Origin: Paenibacillus_AM sp052180255
GTDB taxonomy: Bacteria; Bacillota; Bacilli; Paenibacillales; NBRC-103111
Reading direction: 5' to 3'
Assembly (NCBI RefSeq): GCF_052180255.1
Contig: NZ_CP197466.1
Location: 3,782,001 to 3,846,000 of the forward strand
DNA: 64,000 nt
Shown: positions 24,228 to 32,570 of the stretch, one piece after another
Numbering within the stretch: position 1 is the first letter of the stretch
Layout: every line of letters starts with the position of its first letter
Position numbers and translations under genes: made by a program
The notes under the pieces: generated by a model
What the model was told of the DNA's origin: nothing
The model's input: only the letters and a program-made list of their open reading frames with translations
Database searches by the model: none

Positions 24228-25922
24228 TTACACTTTAAACTTCATAACGAGAGCTTCCAAGTTGCCAGAATCTTTGCTAAGCAAGTCAGTAAGTGAAGCA
24301 ACCTCCTGAACTAAAGAGTTTTGCTTGGCAGTCATATCGTTCACAGCTTTAACTCCTGTAAGCGATTCTTCAGCTACAGCTGCCATTTCGGAAACAGATG
24401 CTGCAATTTCTTCTGAGCCTGCCGCCATTTGTTCGCTGATCGCAGAAACCTCCTGAACTTGCAAAGACACTTTTTGAGTGGATTTCAAAATGTTTTCAAA
24501 TGATTCGATTGCTTCTTCCATCTTTTTTTGACCCGTCAATACTTCTCCCGTCACTTGCTGCATCGCACGTTCAGTTTCTTGAGAGTCTTTCACAATTTCT
24601 TGCAGCAATCCGAATATTTGCCCTGCTGAATTAGAGGAATGCTCTGCCAGTTTTCGGATTTCGCTGGCCACTACCGAAAAGCCTCTTCCATGCTCGCCTG
24701 CTCGTGCCGCTTCAATTGAAGCATTTAGCGCAAGCAAATTCGTTTGGCTCGATATTTCCGTGATGGCGCTAACAATTTTCTCAATATGAGAAGAGCGTTC
24801 TTTCAAATTAGATACGATTTCTACTGTAGAACTTACAGAATCGCTAATTTGGACCATCTGCTTGCTAACTTGCTGTATATAGTTCACGCCGCCTGCTGCC
24901 TCTTTCTCCGTCTCAGCTGCGGCACTAGCAAGATCCTCCGCGGATACGGCGACACGCTGCACACCTGTTGACATTTCATTGATTGCTTGAGAAGCATCAA
25001 GTGTGCTTTGCACTGATGTTGTCGCCCCTCGCTCAATACTAACTCCCTGTCTCGTAATTTCCTCTGTCGCACTTGCAGTTTCTTTCGTATTTTCAACCAG
25101 TTTACTCGACGAACTCAATACACTATGGGAGGTATCACGGACATCTTTAATAATGGATTGCAGGGTTTCCAACATAGCATTTAAGGAATTCGAGATTTCT
25201 CCGATTTCATCCTTGCCGGAGTAATTCAGTCTTCCGGTAAGATCACCCCCGCTCTGCGCAATTTCGGTGATTTTTTCATTGACTAACTTAAGTGGTTTTA
25301 TCTTAACAAAAATAATAATAAATATTGCAAGTAATGCTAGAAATGTAATTATAAGCAAAAACACAGCTACCGTAAGCATCGAGCTTGCTTTTTCCTTTGC
25401 AGCATTTGCTTCATTTTCCACTCTAGTATTCATCTTTTGTTGAAACTGCTGCAGCGGCTCCATGATGATCTTCTTGTTTGTATCGTAATTGCTGTCAAAC
25501 ATGAGTTCCCGGGCTTTGGTAAAATCTTTGCCTTCCACAGCTTTCATTGCCGCATTTTCTGTTTTGACAAGAACATCCGAATATTGTTTTGATTGTGATA
25601 TAAGATCCAACTCTTCTTTGGGCGCACCCAATTCAGTTAATTTCATCACTACATGATCTCTCGTTTTGGTCTCGTTTACTTCCTTCCAATAATTATCATA
25701 GTGGGCTTTATCTCCGAACTGCACAAAAGCTCTTGCTTCGTTAGTCAAATAGTCCGAGGAGTTGGCTAAATCGATACCTAACTGCTTGAATTCTGCTTGT
25801 CTTTTTACAGCGGCGCGTTCCTGCGCTACGCTATTTTCAAGGCTATAAATACTAATTCCGTTCAAGACTGTCAGAAAAATAAAAACTCCACTCATCGTTT
25901 TAAGCCAGGTAGAAATCTTCAT
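24228..25922 (-). CDS. Methyl-accepting chemotaxis protein
   Basis: 564 residues. Helix 1 (about 10-30), an extracellular four-helix-bundle sensor (about 31-185) and helix 2 (about 186-210) lead to a HAMP domain (about 211-265) and a long coiled-coil signalling domain. The hairpin tip reads EISSQTNLLALNASIEAARAGEHGRGFSVVA in two stretches around residue 400, the kinase-contact signature. It starts after AAAGGAGTGAG. The ligand is unknown. There is no CheW-binding pentapeptide at the C-terminus. Confidence 0.92.
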   Translation of the reverse strand: MKISTWLKTMSGVFIFLTVLNGISIYSLENSVAQERAAVKRQAEFKQLGIDLANSSDYLTNEARAFVQFGDKAHYDNYWKEVNETKTRDHVVMKLTELGAPKEELDLISQSKQYSDVLVKTENAAMKAVEGKDFTKARELMFDSNYDTNKKIIMEPLQQFQQKMNTRVENEANAAKEKASSMLTVAVFLLIITFLALLAIFIIIFVKIKPLKLVNEKITEIAQSGGDLTGRLNYSGKDEIGEISNSLNAMLETLQSIIKDVRDTSHSVLSSSSKLVENTKETASATEEITRQGVSIERGATTSVQSTLDASQAINEMSTGVQRVAVSAEDLASAAAETEKEAAGGVNYIQQVSKQMVQISDSVSSTVEIVSNLKERSSHIEKIVSAITEISSQTNLLALNASIEAARAGEHGRGFSVVASEIRKLAEHSSNSAGQIFGLLQEIVKDSQETERAMQQVTGEVLTGQKKMEEAIESFENILKSTQKVSLQVQEVSAISEQMAAGSEEIAASVSEMAAVAEESLTGVKAVNDMTAKQNSLVQEVASLTDLLSKDSGNLEALVMKFKV

Positions 25923-26070
25923 TATAAGCTTCTCACTCCTTTATTATGAAAAATGACTATAATCACTTTATCGGTCGACTTTATTCGACAAAAAATAGGT
26001 CTTTATACCTTTTTTCAAAAGATGTGATTTTCAAGCCTATTTACATTTTGCGCACAAAGCAAGAAACAAA

Positions 26071-26110
26071 AAAGCAGCTGACACAGAAACTCTGCGTCAA
26101 CTGCTGCTTT
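26071..26110 (-). terminator. Terminator of the lipid-linked sugar operon
   Basis: A long stem AAAGCAGCTGAC... / ...GTCAACTGCTGCTTT with small mismatches and an A-run on the left, about 50 bases after the last gene of the operon. Confidence 0.7.
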
Positions 26111-26159
26111 CTAAGTTCAAAGAACATGTAGCAAAAAGAAATCTACCCCAGATCAAGAT

Positions 26160-26504
26160 TTACTTTGCAATTAGATATACGCCAAACAAAATAACAATGA
26201 CACCTGCGACTTTGGTAAGCGTCAATTCCTCGCCGAACAACCACACTGCAGGGAACATGGCCAGCACATAAGCAAGACTTTGCATCGGATAGGCAACGCT
26301 AAGCGGTAAACGGGATAACACGATAAACCAGACTATGGTTGCGATACCGTAAAGCATCAATCCACTCCAGATGGCTGGTGATAAGATCAGCTTCACCCAT
26401 TGTAAGCCCCCGCTCTGCTGTAATCCGATTTTGAACAAAATCTGCCCGATTACCAAGAGTATAATATTACTAGACAACAAGCCATAACTCAGCAGCTTAC
26501 TCAT
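26160..26504 (-). CDS. Small EamA/SMR-type transporter, possible undecaprenyl-phosphate-sugar flippase
   Basis: 114 residues with four predicted helices and the SMR/EamA-type closing segment EELTLTKVAGVIVILFGVYL. Similar small proteins (ArnE/ArnF type) move undecaprenyl-phosphate-linked sugars across the membrane. It is the last of four overlapping genes with a lipid-carrier glycosyltransferase and a membrane glycosyltransferase, which supports that role. A drug-efflux function cannot be excluded. Confidence 0.7.
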   Translation of the reverse strand: MSKLLSYGLLSSNIILLVIGQILFKIGLQQSGGLQWVKLILSPAIWSGLMLYGIATIVWFIVLSRLPLSVAYPMQSLAYVLAMFPAVWLFGEELTLTKVAGVIVILFGVYLIAK

Positions 26505-26835
26505 CAGATTGTCTGCTCTCCTTCATAATCGTCAATTCTTGAGCCAATCGCAGCACTTGATTGCTTAGCTTGGTAATTACGATCGTCATGTGCAGCATAA
26601 TGGCAAAACAGAATAACAGCCCGAACAGGAATAGTATCGCAGGCGCATATTTAACACCTAGCCACTTCGCGATCTGCTCCACGAACGTAACATTCAAGGA
26701 TACAACTAGCAGCGATGTACCAAACGTTATCCATAACAGGGAGTACTGCTCCTTTAGTTTCTGTCTTCTAACCAGCTCAAATATCATAATCAAAAACGAT
26801 AATGACAGCAGCACAGACAAAAAATAGATGGTCAT
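26497..26835 (-). CDS. DUF2304 membrane protein
   Basis: 112 residues. The spacing of hydrophobic segments (about 2-20, 32-50 and 65-90) and the RRQKLKEQYSLLWITFG loop fit the DUF2304 family. It overlaps the next gene by 8 bases and the preceding glycosyltransferase by 4. DUF2304 genes commonly accompany polyprenyl-phosphate glycosyltransferases; the biochemical role is not established. Confidence 0.78.
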   Translation of the reverse strand: MTIYFLSVLLSLSFLIMIFELVRRQKLKEQYSLLWITFGTSLLVVSLNVTFVEQIAKWLGVKYAPAILFLFGLLFCFAIMLHMTIVITKLSNQVLRLAQELTIMKESRQSDE

Positions 26836-27554
26836 AATGGCTGTTTCACTTCCTTAGGGCGGGCAGCGCACATGATGACAGATAGCGTTACCTTGATCAT
26901 ATAATAGATAGATTTTATGGGAGTGATGGAAGATTTGCCGGCTTGTCGTACTCGCATTTCTGTTTTCACTTCCGCGATTCTGCATCCCTTGCGCTTCAAA
27001 TAGACGATTGATTCCACCTCGGGGTAATCCATCGGATAATAATCTGCATACAAGGCGATAACTTTGCGATTAGCTGCACGGAAACCGCTGGTCGTATCCG
27101 TGAATCGCTGACCTAAGACGACACGCAGCAAGCCAGTGAAGAACACCATTCCGATACGACGCATTACTGTTGATTTGTATGACGTTTCTTCTACATAACG
27201 AGAGCCGATGACAAGATCATGTTGCTTTATTTGTTCGAACAATTTAGGTAGCTCTTCTGCACAATGCTGTCCATCAGCATCCATCTGTACAGCAATGTCA
27301 TAGCCATTTTTCAACGCATAGCGGTAACCTGTCTGCATTCCGCCACCAATCCCAACATTAAAAGGCATTGTCAGCACTTTTGCACCGTGAAAGCATGCTA
27401 TTTCAGCAGTCCGATCCGTAGATCCATCATTAATCACTAACACATCAGCATCGGCAGCATGTGCGTAAATATCTTGAATCACTGCTCCAATGCTGTTCTC
27501 CTCATTATAGGCCGGTATAATGACGAGCTTCTTCCGTGCATTCACATTAATCAT
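26832..27554 (-). CDS. Family 2 glycosyltransferase, dolichyl/undecaprenyl-phosphate sugar synthase type
   Basis: 240 residues. VIIPAYNEENSIGAVIQDI opens the nucleotide-binding fold, VQMDADGQH supplies the metal-binding DxD, and DTTSGFRAANRKVI is typical of DPM1-like enzymes that charge a polyprenyl phosphate with one sugar. There is no C-terminal transmembrane pair. It overlaps both neighbours by 4 bases. The product would be the donor for the GT39-type protein upstream. Confidence 0.85.
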   Translation of the reverse strand: MINVNARKKLVIIPAYNEENSIGAVIQDIYAHAADADVLVINDGSTDRTAEIACFHGAKVLTMPFNVGIGGGMQTGYRYALKNGYDIAVQMDADGQHCAEELPKLFEQIKQHDLVIGSRYVEETSYKSTVMRRIGMVFFTGLLRVVLGQRFTDTTSGFRAANRKVIALYADYYPMDYPEVESIVYLKRKGCRIAEVKTEMRVRQAGKSSITPIKSIYYMIKVTLSVIMCAARPKEVKQPL

Positions 27555-28843
27555 CCTTCCACCAAATACGTGGTTACTTGTTTTTTACGTCTTCTGAGCC
27601 TAATCATATGAATCAGTTTATCAACAGCTAGGGCGGTATACATAAGCAGGAACACAATATTCGGGTATCCATACCTCGAAAAAGCTATAAATGGTATATA
27701 GATCACTGTAAAATACATAATGGTCAGCAGCACAGGCAGCTGACGTCGCCAACTACTTACCCTCCGAGATAGTACAATTCCCGCTATGCTTAATCCCACT
27801 AACAGCGCTTGAATAATATGCATAGCCACTTGACCTATACCAAGCACAGGGCGCCAGTAATAGGACTCAAAGTAAAGCCCGATTAACTTGCCTATCGTAT
27901 ACCAATACAAATAAATGAGCGGCTCATGAGTGAAGCCATATTTCAATATATCGATTCCTTTGGCCACTGCGCTGGAGTCAGAGCCTTCAAAGATCGTCTC
28001 GGGATCATATTGAGGATAAGCGTCAAAGAAGCCCGCAGGAGGCATCTGTTCGTAAATACGAGTAGCCAGTAAAAATGGGCTGCCGCCGGAATCTGTAAAC
28101 ATAATAAAGCGATCGAACGTGATCATATTGCGTATCCACCATGGGGATAACAGAATTATGTATACTATACCGATAATACATGTGAATCGTAGCATCTCTT
28201 TCCATGTGTACTTCTCTTTCCACCATAGAATAAGCAGTACAGCTGGAAATAAAGTTGCATGTGGTTTTAAGTAAGCTGCTGCTGCGGTAAGTACTCCTAT
28301 AAGCGCATACCATCCCCATCGCTTGGACTGTACAGCGGTTATGAACACACAGACTAGCAGCAATATGATGGTACGGAACAGCGCTTCAGAGAGAATAACG
28401 CCTGATGAGAAGTAGTCTGGAAGGTATAGTGCATTCAGCACACATGCAATGAAGGCTATTCTCGAGTTAAACACATACCGTGCGATAATGAAGATCAAAT
28501 AAAGAGAGCCTGCTTGAAGCAAGCATTGGAACAGGCGAAAGGCTATTACTCCTCCGCCATCCTGTCCGAAGATCGCCAGGAACCCCGCTAAAACAAAAGG
28601 AAAACCCGGCATGATGAATGCGGTTGGATCCGTTCCTGTATTATAGGCAAGTGTGCCTTCGTTCAGCATTAGCTTCACTGTCTGAATATATTTCACGTCA
28701 TCATTGTTAGGATTATTTGGATCCCCCAAAAAAAAGTAGTCTCCATAGTATAGAACGATCGACATGGACATCACCAATACGAAAGCCATAAGTACATACA
28801 ATATTCGTCTTTCCTTGGGATTTGTTATTTTATATGAAAACAA
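27551..28843 (-). CDS. Membrane glycosyltransferase, GT39/ArnT-like
   Basis: 430 residues with about ten membrane helices. The first extracellular loop carries the acidic residues expected of the ArnT/PMT-type fold (GDYFFLGDPNNPNNDDVKY). It begins with TTG after GGGAGAGAAGG. As first gene of a four-gene overlapping operon it likely transfers a sugar from a lipid carrier to a cell-surface acceptor. The acceptor (protein, teichoic acid or other glycan) is unknown. Confidence 0.78.
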   Translation of the reverse strand: MFSYKITNPKERRILYVLMAFVLVMSMSIVLYYGDYFFLGDPNNPNNDDVKYIQTVKLMLNEGTLAYNTGTDPTAFIMPGFPFVLAGFLAIFGQDGGGVIAFRLFQCLLQAGSLYLIFIIARYVFNSRIAFIACVLNALYLPDYFSSGVILSEALFRTIILLLVCVFITAVQSKRWGWYALIGVLTAAAAYLKPHATLFPAVLLILWWKEKYTWKEMLRFTCIIGIVYIILLSPWWIRNMITFDRFIMFTDSGGSPFLLATRIYEQMPPAGFFDAYPQYDPETIFEGSDSSAVAKGIDILKYGFTHEPLIYLYWYTIGKLIGLYFESYYWRPVLGIGQVAMHIIQALLVGLSIAGIVLSRRVSSWRRQLPVLLTIMYFTVIYIPFIAFSRYGYPNIVFLLMYTALAVDKLIHMIRLRRRKKQVTTYLVEG

Positions 28844-29130
28844 GTACCTTCTCTCCCATTCTATTTATTGTTAGGATCAACAGCAGTGCTACAATGGTCC
28901 ATTTTATTATGAAATATTTTCCTTTGATTTCCTTTCACATCCATTGAGGATATCATGAATTGATAAGAGTGTCCATTGCCCCAGTGTAAACGTAAACCTT
29001 TGATTTCCCCAGAAAATTGAGTTAATTTCCCAATATTTTTCGGATATATCATTTATTTTTTATAAATCAAGTAGGAAAGGAGAACATAATAAAAGAAAGA
29101 AATAAGGAAGCCAAAACATTGGAGGAAATC

Positions 29131-29526
29131 ATGGGCAGAATAGTTCATTTTGAGATTCATGTAGATGACATGGAGCGTGCCAAGAAGTTTTATGGAGAGA
29201 TATTTGGATGGACATTTGAGGATTGGAGCACTTATGCTGGAATGCCCTATTTTGGAGCTGTTACGGGCAAAGATAATGAACTTGGAATCAACGGGGCTTT
29301 GATGCAACGTCAAGGGGCCTCCCCAGAACCAGGTCAGGCTATGAATGGTTATGCATGTACAATTGGAGTGGGGGACTACGATTCTACTGAAGAAAAAATT
29401 GTTAGTCTTGGCGGCAAGGTCGCATTACCAAAGTACGCACTCCCTGGAATGGCGTGGCAAGGGTATTACATTGACACTGAGGGAAATGTATTTGGCATCC
29501 ATCAGCCAGATAAGAACGCAAAATAA
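29131..29526 (+). CDS. VOC-family protein (glyoxalase/bleomycin-resistance fold)
   Basis: 131 residues in two beta-alpha-beta-beta-beta modules: MGRIVHFEIHVDDMERAKKF opens the first and YACTIGVGDYDSTEEKI the second. A metal-binding pattern is suggested by the first His and the closing Glu of IDTEGNVFG. Start MGRIVHF was chosen since GGAGG lies 5 bases upstream; a TTG four codons earlier overlaps that site. The function within the superfamily is open. Confidence 0.85.
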   Translation: MGRIVHFEIHVDDMERAKKFYGEIFGWTFEDWSTYAGMPYFGAVTGKDNELGINGALMQRQGASPEPGQAMNGYACTIGVGDYDSTEEKIVSLGGKVALPKYALPGMAWQGYYIDTEGNVFGIHQPDKNAK

Positions 29527-29546
29527 TATTTTTCATCGCATACATA

Positions 29547-29575
29547 AAAACCCAGTCCTGAGCGGACTGGGTTTT
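29547..29575 (+). terminator. Terminator of the VOC-family gene
   Basis: A perfect 12-bp stem AAAACCCAGTCC / GGACTGGGTTTT with loop TGAGC. Confidence 0.85.
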
Positions 29576-29579
29576 CATT

Positions 29580-29750
29580 TATGGAGGCGAGGGGAGTTAA
29601 ACCCCTGTCCGAAGGCAACGCCACAAAGGTGTCTACAGGTGTAGTGACGTTTTGATGCCACCCGAGGAACTCCCTATTCATCGGATTCCCTTTGGGTCAG
29701 CCTGAGTATCTCCTTCATCACACTTCAGGCTGAGACTAATTGTCCGCAGT
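29580..29750 (-). pseudogene. Diverged 3' fragment of a tmRNA gene
   Basis: On the minus strand this reads like the 3' half of tmRNA: pseudoknot segments (CAGGCTGACCCAA, TCGGGTGGCATCAAAAC), the acceptor-side helix, CTTCGGACAGGGG, a T-loop GGGGTTTAACTCCCC and the acceptor CGCCTCCA. It aligns end to end with intact ssrA at 31,371-31,732 but differs at many positions. It lacks the 5' half, the tag frame and the alanine acceptor start. It is likely an integration scar. The stretch 29,751-30,001 after it has no further recognisable feature. Confidence 0.85.
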
Positions 29751-30001
29751 CGAATAATAGGGATTTCTCAGTTATAGAAAAGTTCTCTTCAAGATGTTGC
29801 TTGCACCTATGATTCATCTAAATAAACAATAGCATACCTCTATCAACCAAATGGTCGATTGCTATTTCGGATGTTACCGAAATCGTAAAGGACAACGTAC
29901 AAGGCTCTCGTCCTCACGGCAATCTATTAGGTTGATTTACATCCCAGCAGTTAGTAGTATATACAATTATAGGACTATACTTCTATTAAGGAGAGAAATC
30001 T

Positions 30002-31132
30002 ATGGCAACCCAACAACAAGCGGCAACACAATCCATGATTGACTGGCTGGCGGATGAACACGAACTCGGCCGAAAGCCTAGCAAAATTGAAATTGCAGGA
30101 GAATTTGATTTATATGACATGCATTACTACATATTCAGGTATAAAAAAACAATGCTCGGGAAATGGCTCCTTGGCGTCTGTGGCGGTTATGAAAGTCCAT
30201 CTGATACGGAACATTGCGGCCATATATTCAGTGAGATGGAACTCTATAACCCAGCCACTGCGGAGCAGGAAGCTGTAGTTATGGTAGAAATGATCCGCGA
30301 GTACTGGATGAAGCAAGCTGCAGCTATTGAGACCGCACAAACACAAGATAACCATACAGGGCCTCAGGACGATTCATCCGGCATTTTTACCGGGTTCGTT
30401 CTGCTGAACTCTCCTGAGTGTGATCTTGATCAGGTGAAGGCGAACCTTCTGCAGGACTGGCACATCTCCTGCCCACCGATAGAGGGAGAAGGTCAGAACC
30501 TCGAGGAGGAAAAGGAAGGAACACTTGTCTTTGACGTGGACGGCTTCACCTTAGCAGTAAGCTTTGTCAATGCTCCCGTACCGGACGGTGAGGCTGAGCA
30601 TTACGCGCAGGGAAACTACCTTTGGCAGGGGGCCGCGGAGGTCACCAAAACGCATGTAGCCCAAATCATACTGGCTGTATTTACCCGCTCCGGCTCCTCG
30701 CTGGACAGCGGCAGGCTGTATACAAAGCTGGCTGCCAGTTGTTTGAAGCTGCCCAATGCTATAGGGATCTATACATCCGGTACCGTATTTCAGCCTGAAC
30801 TTTTTCTGGAAATGGCTGAAGTAATGAAGTCTGATAATATATTCCCTTTATTGAATCTGGTTCACTTTGGTCTTGTCAGAACTGAAACAGGGATAAATGC
30901 ATATACCTATGGGCTGAAATCATTTGGCAAGGATGAAATAGAAATACTTGAGAGTCAGGTAACCGCCGCTGAGCTACGTGACTTCCTGATTAATATTTCC
31001 GATTATATTGTAGAACAGAACGTCACTTTAAGTGATGGAGAAACGATCGGCTTCACGGCAGAACAGAAGTTAGCAATTACCCGTTCCGAGGGCGTGAATG
31101 TCAATGGAGACAGCCTCAAAATTAAATACTAA
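30002..31132 (+). CDS. DUF4261-domain protein
   Basis: 376 residues without signal peptide or helices. The N-terminal part (about 1-105) has the conserved stretch EIAGEFDLYDMHYYIFRYKK and WLLGVCGGYE. The C-terminal part (about 125-370) begins GIFTGFVLLNSPECDLDQVK, as in DUF4261. It has a good GGAGAG site. It is the only full gene between the tmRNA 3' fragment and intact ssrA, so it is probably cargo of a decayed islet. No function is established for the family. Confidence 0.75.
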   Translation: MATQQQAATQSMIDWLADEHELGRKPSKIEIAGEFDLYDMHYYIFRYKKTMLGKWLLGVCGGYESPSDTEHCGHIFSEMELYNPATAEQEAVVMVEMIREYWMKQAAAIETAQTQDNHTGPQDDSSGIFTGFVLLNSPECDLDQVKANLLQDWHISCPPIEGEGQNLEEEKEGTLVFDVDGFTLAVSFVNAPVPDGEAEHYAQGNYLWQGAAEVTKTHVAQIILAVFTRSGSSLDSGRLYTKLAASCLKLPNAIGIYTSGTVFQPELFLEMAEVMKSDNIFPLLNLVHFGLVRTETGINAYTYGLKSFGKDEIEILESQVTAAELRDFLINISDYIVEQNVTLSDGETIGFTAEQKLAITRSEGVNVNGDSLKIKY

Positions 31133-31143
31133 TCCCACCATAA

Positions 31144-31347
31144 TGGAATCTCGACCTGGTTGAACATGCCATTCGGGCTGGTAAATCATTTGCATTAGCG
31201 ATAAGCGAGGAAATTGCAATTAAATGGAGTAAAGTACATATTTCCCATCCAAATGGGTTGTGTTCAAGCAATGAAAACTCATTCGGTATGAATGGTGGCG
31301 TTCTAACCACCATTCATACCGAAAACGCAAAAAAAGACACCCTCTAG
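31144..31347 (+). pseudogene. Possible gene remnant in the ssrA islet
   Basis: The frame is open for 67 codons after a stop and has no good start (it reads DLVEHAIRAGKSFALAISEE early on). It runs through the hairpin at 31,282-31,323 into the ssrA terminator. I do not recognise it; it may be a decayed gene end or chance. Confidence 0.25.
31282..31323. repeat. Perfect 17-bp inverted repeat
   Basis: TTCGGTATGAATGGTGG (31282-31298), 8-nt spacer, then its exact complement (31307-31323). No T-run follows on either strand, so it is not an obvious terminator. It could be an element end or regulatory hairpin of the islet. Confidence 0.7.
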
Positions 31348-31357
31348 GGTGTCTTTT
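31332..31357 (-). terminator. Terminator of ssrA
   Basis: A perfect 12-bp stem AAAAGACACCCT / AGGGTGTCTTTT with a 2-nt loop, 13 bases after the tmRNA 3' end, with an A-run on the left. Confidence 0.85.
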
Positions 31358-31370
31358 CTGTTACTCCATA

Positions 31371-31732
31371 TGGAGGCGAGGGGAGTCGAACCCCTGTCCG
31401 AAGATAACGACACATAAGCTTCTACGGGTGTAGTCACAGTTTTGATGTCACCCGAGTATCGCCCCGTAACCGGCTATACGTTGGGTCAGCCTGATTGTCT
31501 TCTTCAGCACACCCCAGGCGGAGATGTGACAGCGTATTCCACTATATGTTAGCCCCTATTCTAGTCACATGGACGATGCTAGATAGAAGCACGCTCACAG
31601 GTTATTAAGCTGCGAATGCGTAGTTGTTATTAGTTTTGCCGTTTAATAGGCTTTAGCGTTGATGAAGTGGCCGCGTCCCCACTACCCGCTACCCATGCTC
31701 GAACTATCCCCGTCGAATCCAGAAACGCCCCC
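31371..31732 (-). ncRNA. ssrA: Transfer-messenger RNA (tmRNA)
   Basis: A 362-nt tmRNA. The 5' acceptor strand GGGGGCG pairs with CGCCTCC at the 3' end; the 5' end continues TTTCTGGATTCGAC and the T-arm is GGGGTTCGACTCCCC. The tag reading frame ends GKTNNNYAFAA followed by two stop codons. Pseudoknots follow, including TCGGGTGACATCAAAAC. No CCA is encoded. It rescues stalled ribosomes together with SmpB, whose gene is about 200 bases upstream. The 200-base stretch between the two shows no gene. Confidence 0.96.
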
Positions 31733-31931
31733 GAATTATAAAGGCGCATCATGTTCGGTACGGATACATGTCCGTGAGCAGGATGCTAATTGTGAATCAA
31801 TTGGTGCTTTATTGCTTTCTTAGTATAACACAAAACAACGCTAATCGTACCATTAAGATCGTGGAATTGCAGGATACTCGTCCCATGGATAAGTCTGACT
31901 TCCACCGCAACTTCAGGCAACTATCTGCTTG

Positions 31932-32411
31932 CTATCTAGCCACCTTCTGCTTCTCACGCAGTGCACGTTGAATATCACGCTGTGCATCACGTTTTGCCGC
32001 AGTCTCACGCTTGTCATAGTTCTTCTTACCACGACCTAGCCCAAGCAGCAGCTTCGCATAACCATTACGAACATAGATCTTAAGCGGTACAAGCGCATAG
32101 CCTTGTTGCTTAGACAAACCTAACAACTTATTAATCTCATACTTTTTCAGCAAAAGCTTACGTGCTCTCGTCGGATCTATTGGATTATGGCGATTCCCCT
32201 GCTCAAAAGCAGAAATATGCATGTTATGAATAAAAGCTTCACCATTTCGAATCGTAGCAAATGCATCGCCAATATTAGCTTTGCCTTTCCGCAGCGATTT
32301 GATTTCAGTGCCTGTAAGCACAAGACCGCATTCATACGTTTCCTCGATAAAATAATCGTGAGACGCTTTCTTGTTTTGGGCTAGCTGTTTACCATCACTT
32401 TTATTTACCAT
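31932..32411 (-). CDS. smpB: SsrA-binding protein SmpB
   Basis: 159 residues. The family sequence is clear: NKKASHDYFIEETYECGLVL, LTGTEIKSLRKG, HISAFEQGNRHNPIDP and the basic tail KKNYDKRETAAKRDAQRDIQ. SmpB binds the tRNA-like domain of tmRNA and places it in the empty ribosomal A site. Start MVNKSDGKQL follows GGAGG; longer forms add unrelated residues. It is in the conserved rnr-smpB-ssrA order. Confidence 0.96.
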   Translation of the reverse strand: MVNKSDGKQLAQNKKASHDYFIEETYECGLVLTGTEIKSLRKGKANIGDAFATIRNGEAFIHNMHISAFEQGNRHNPIDPTRARKLLLKKYEINKLLGLSKQQGYALVPLKIYVRNGYAKLLLGLGRGKKNYDKRETAAKRDAQRDIQRALREKQKVAR

Positions 32412-32570
32412 GCAGTTAGAACCTCCTTCTCCACGCAAAAGGACAAAGGGCGAAGCACTCGCGCCTTCGCCCACTGCCTTCCGACCACTTTAAATAAGTG
32501 GTCTCATTGTATCAGCTTCGCCCCGCAAAATCAAGCGCGGGGCGAAGCTGCAGCACTTCCGATGTCCACC

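Noticed and set aside
25946..26131. 61-codon plus-strand frame after the chemoreceptor gene
   Set aside because: It reads through a strong terminator hairpin and has no ribosome site.
28861..29052. 63-codon minus-strand frame upstream of the GT39-like gene
   Set aside because: No ribosome site and no recognisable family; a decayed gene cannot be ruled out.
29580..29750. A second functional tmRNA
   Set aside because: The 5' half, tag frame and alanine acceptor start are missing.
31735..31740. TATAAT as the ssrA -10 box
   Set aside because: It lies only 2 bases before the mature 5' end, too close to give a precursor for RNase P.
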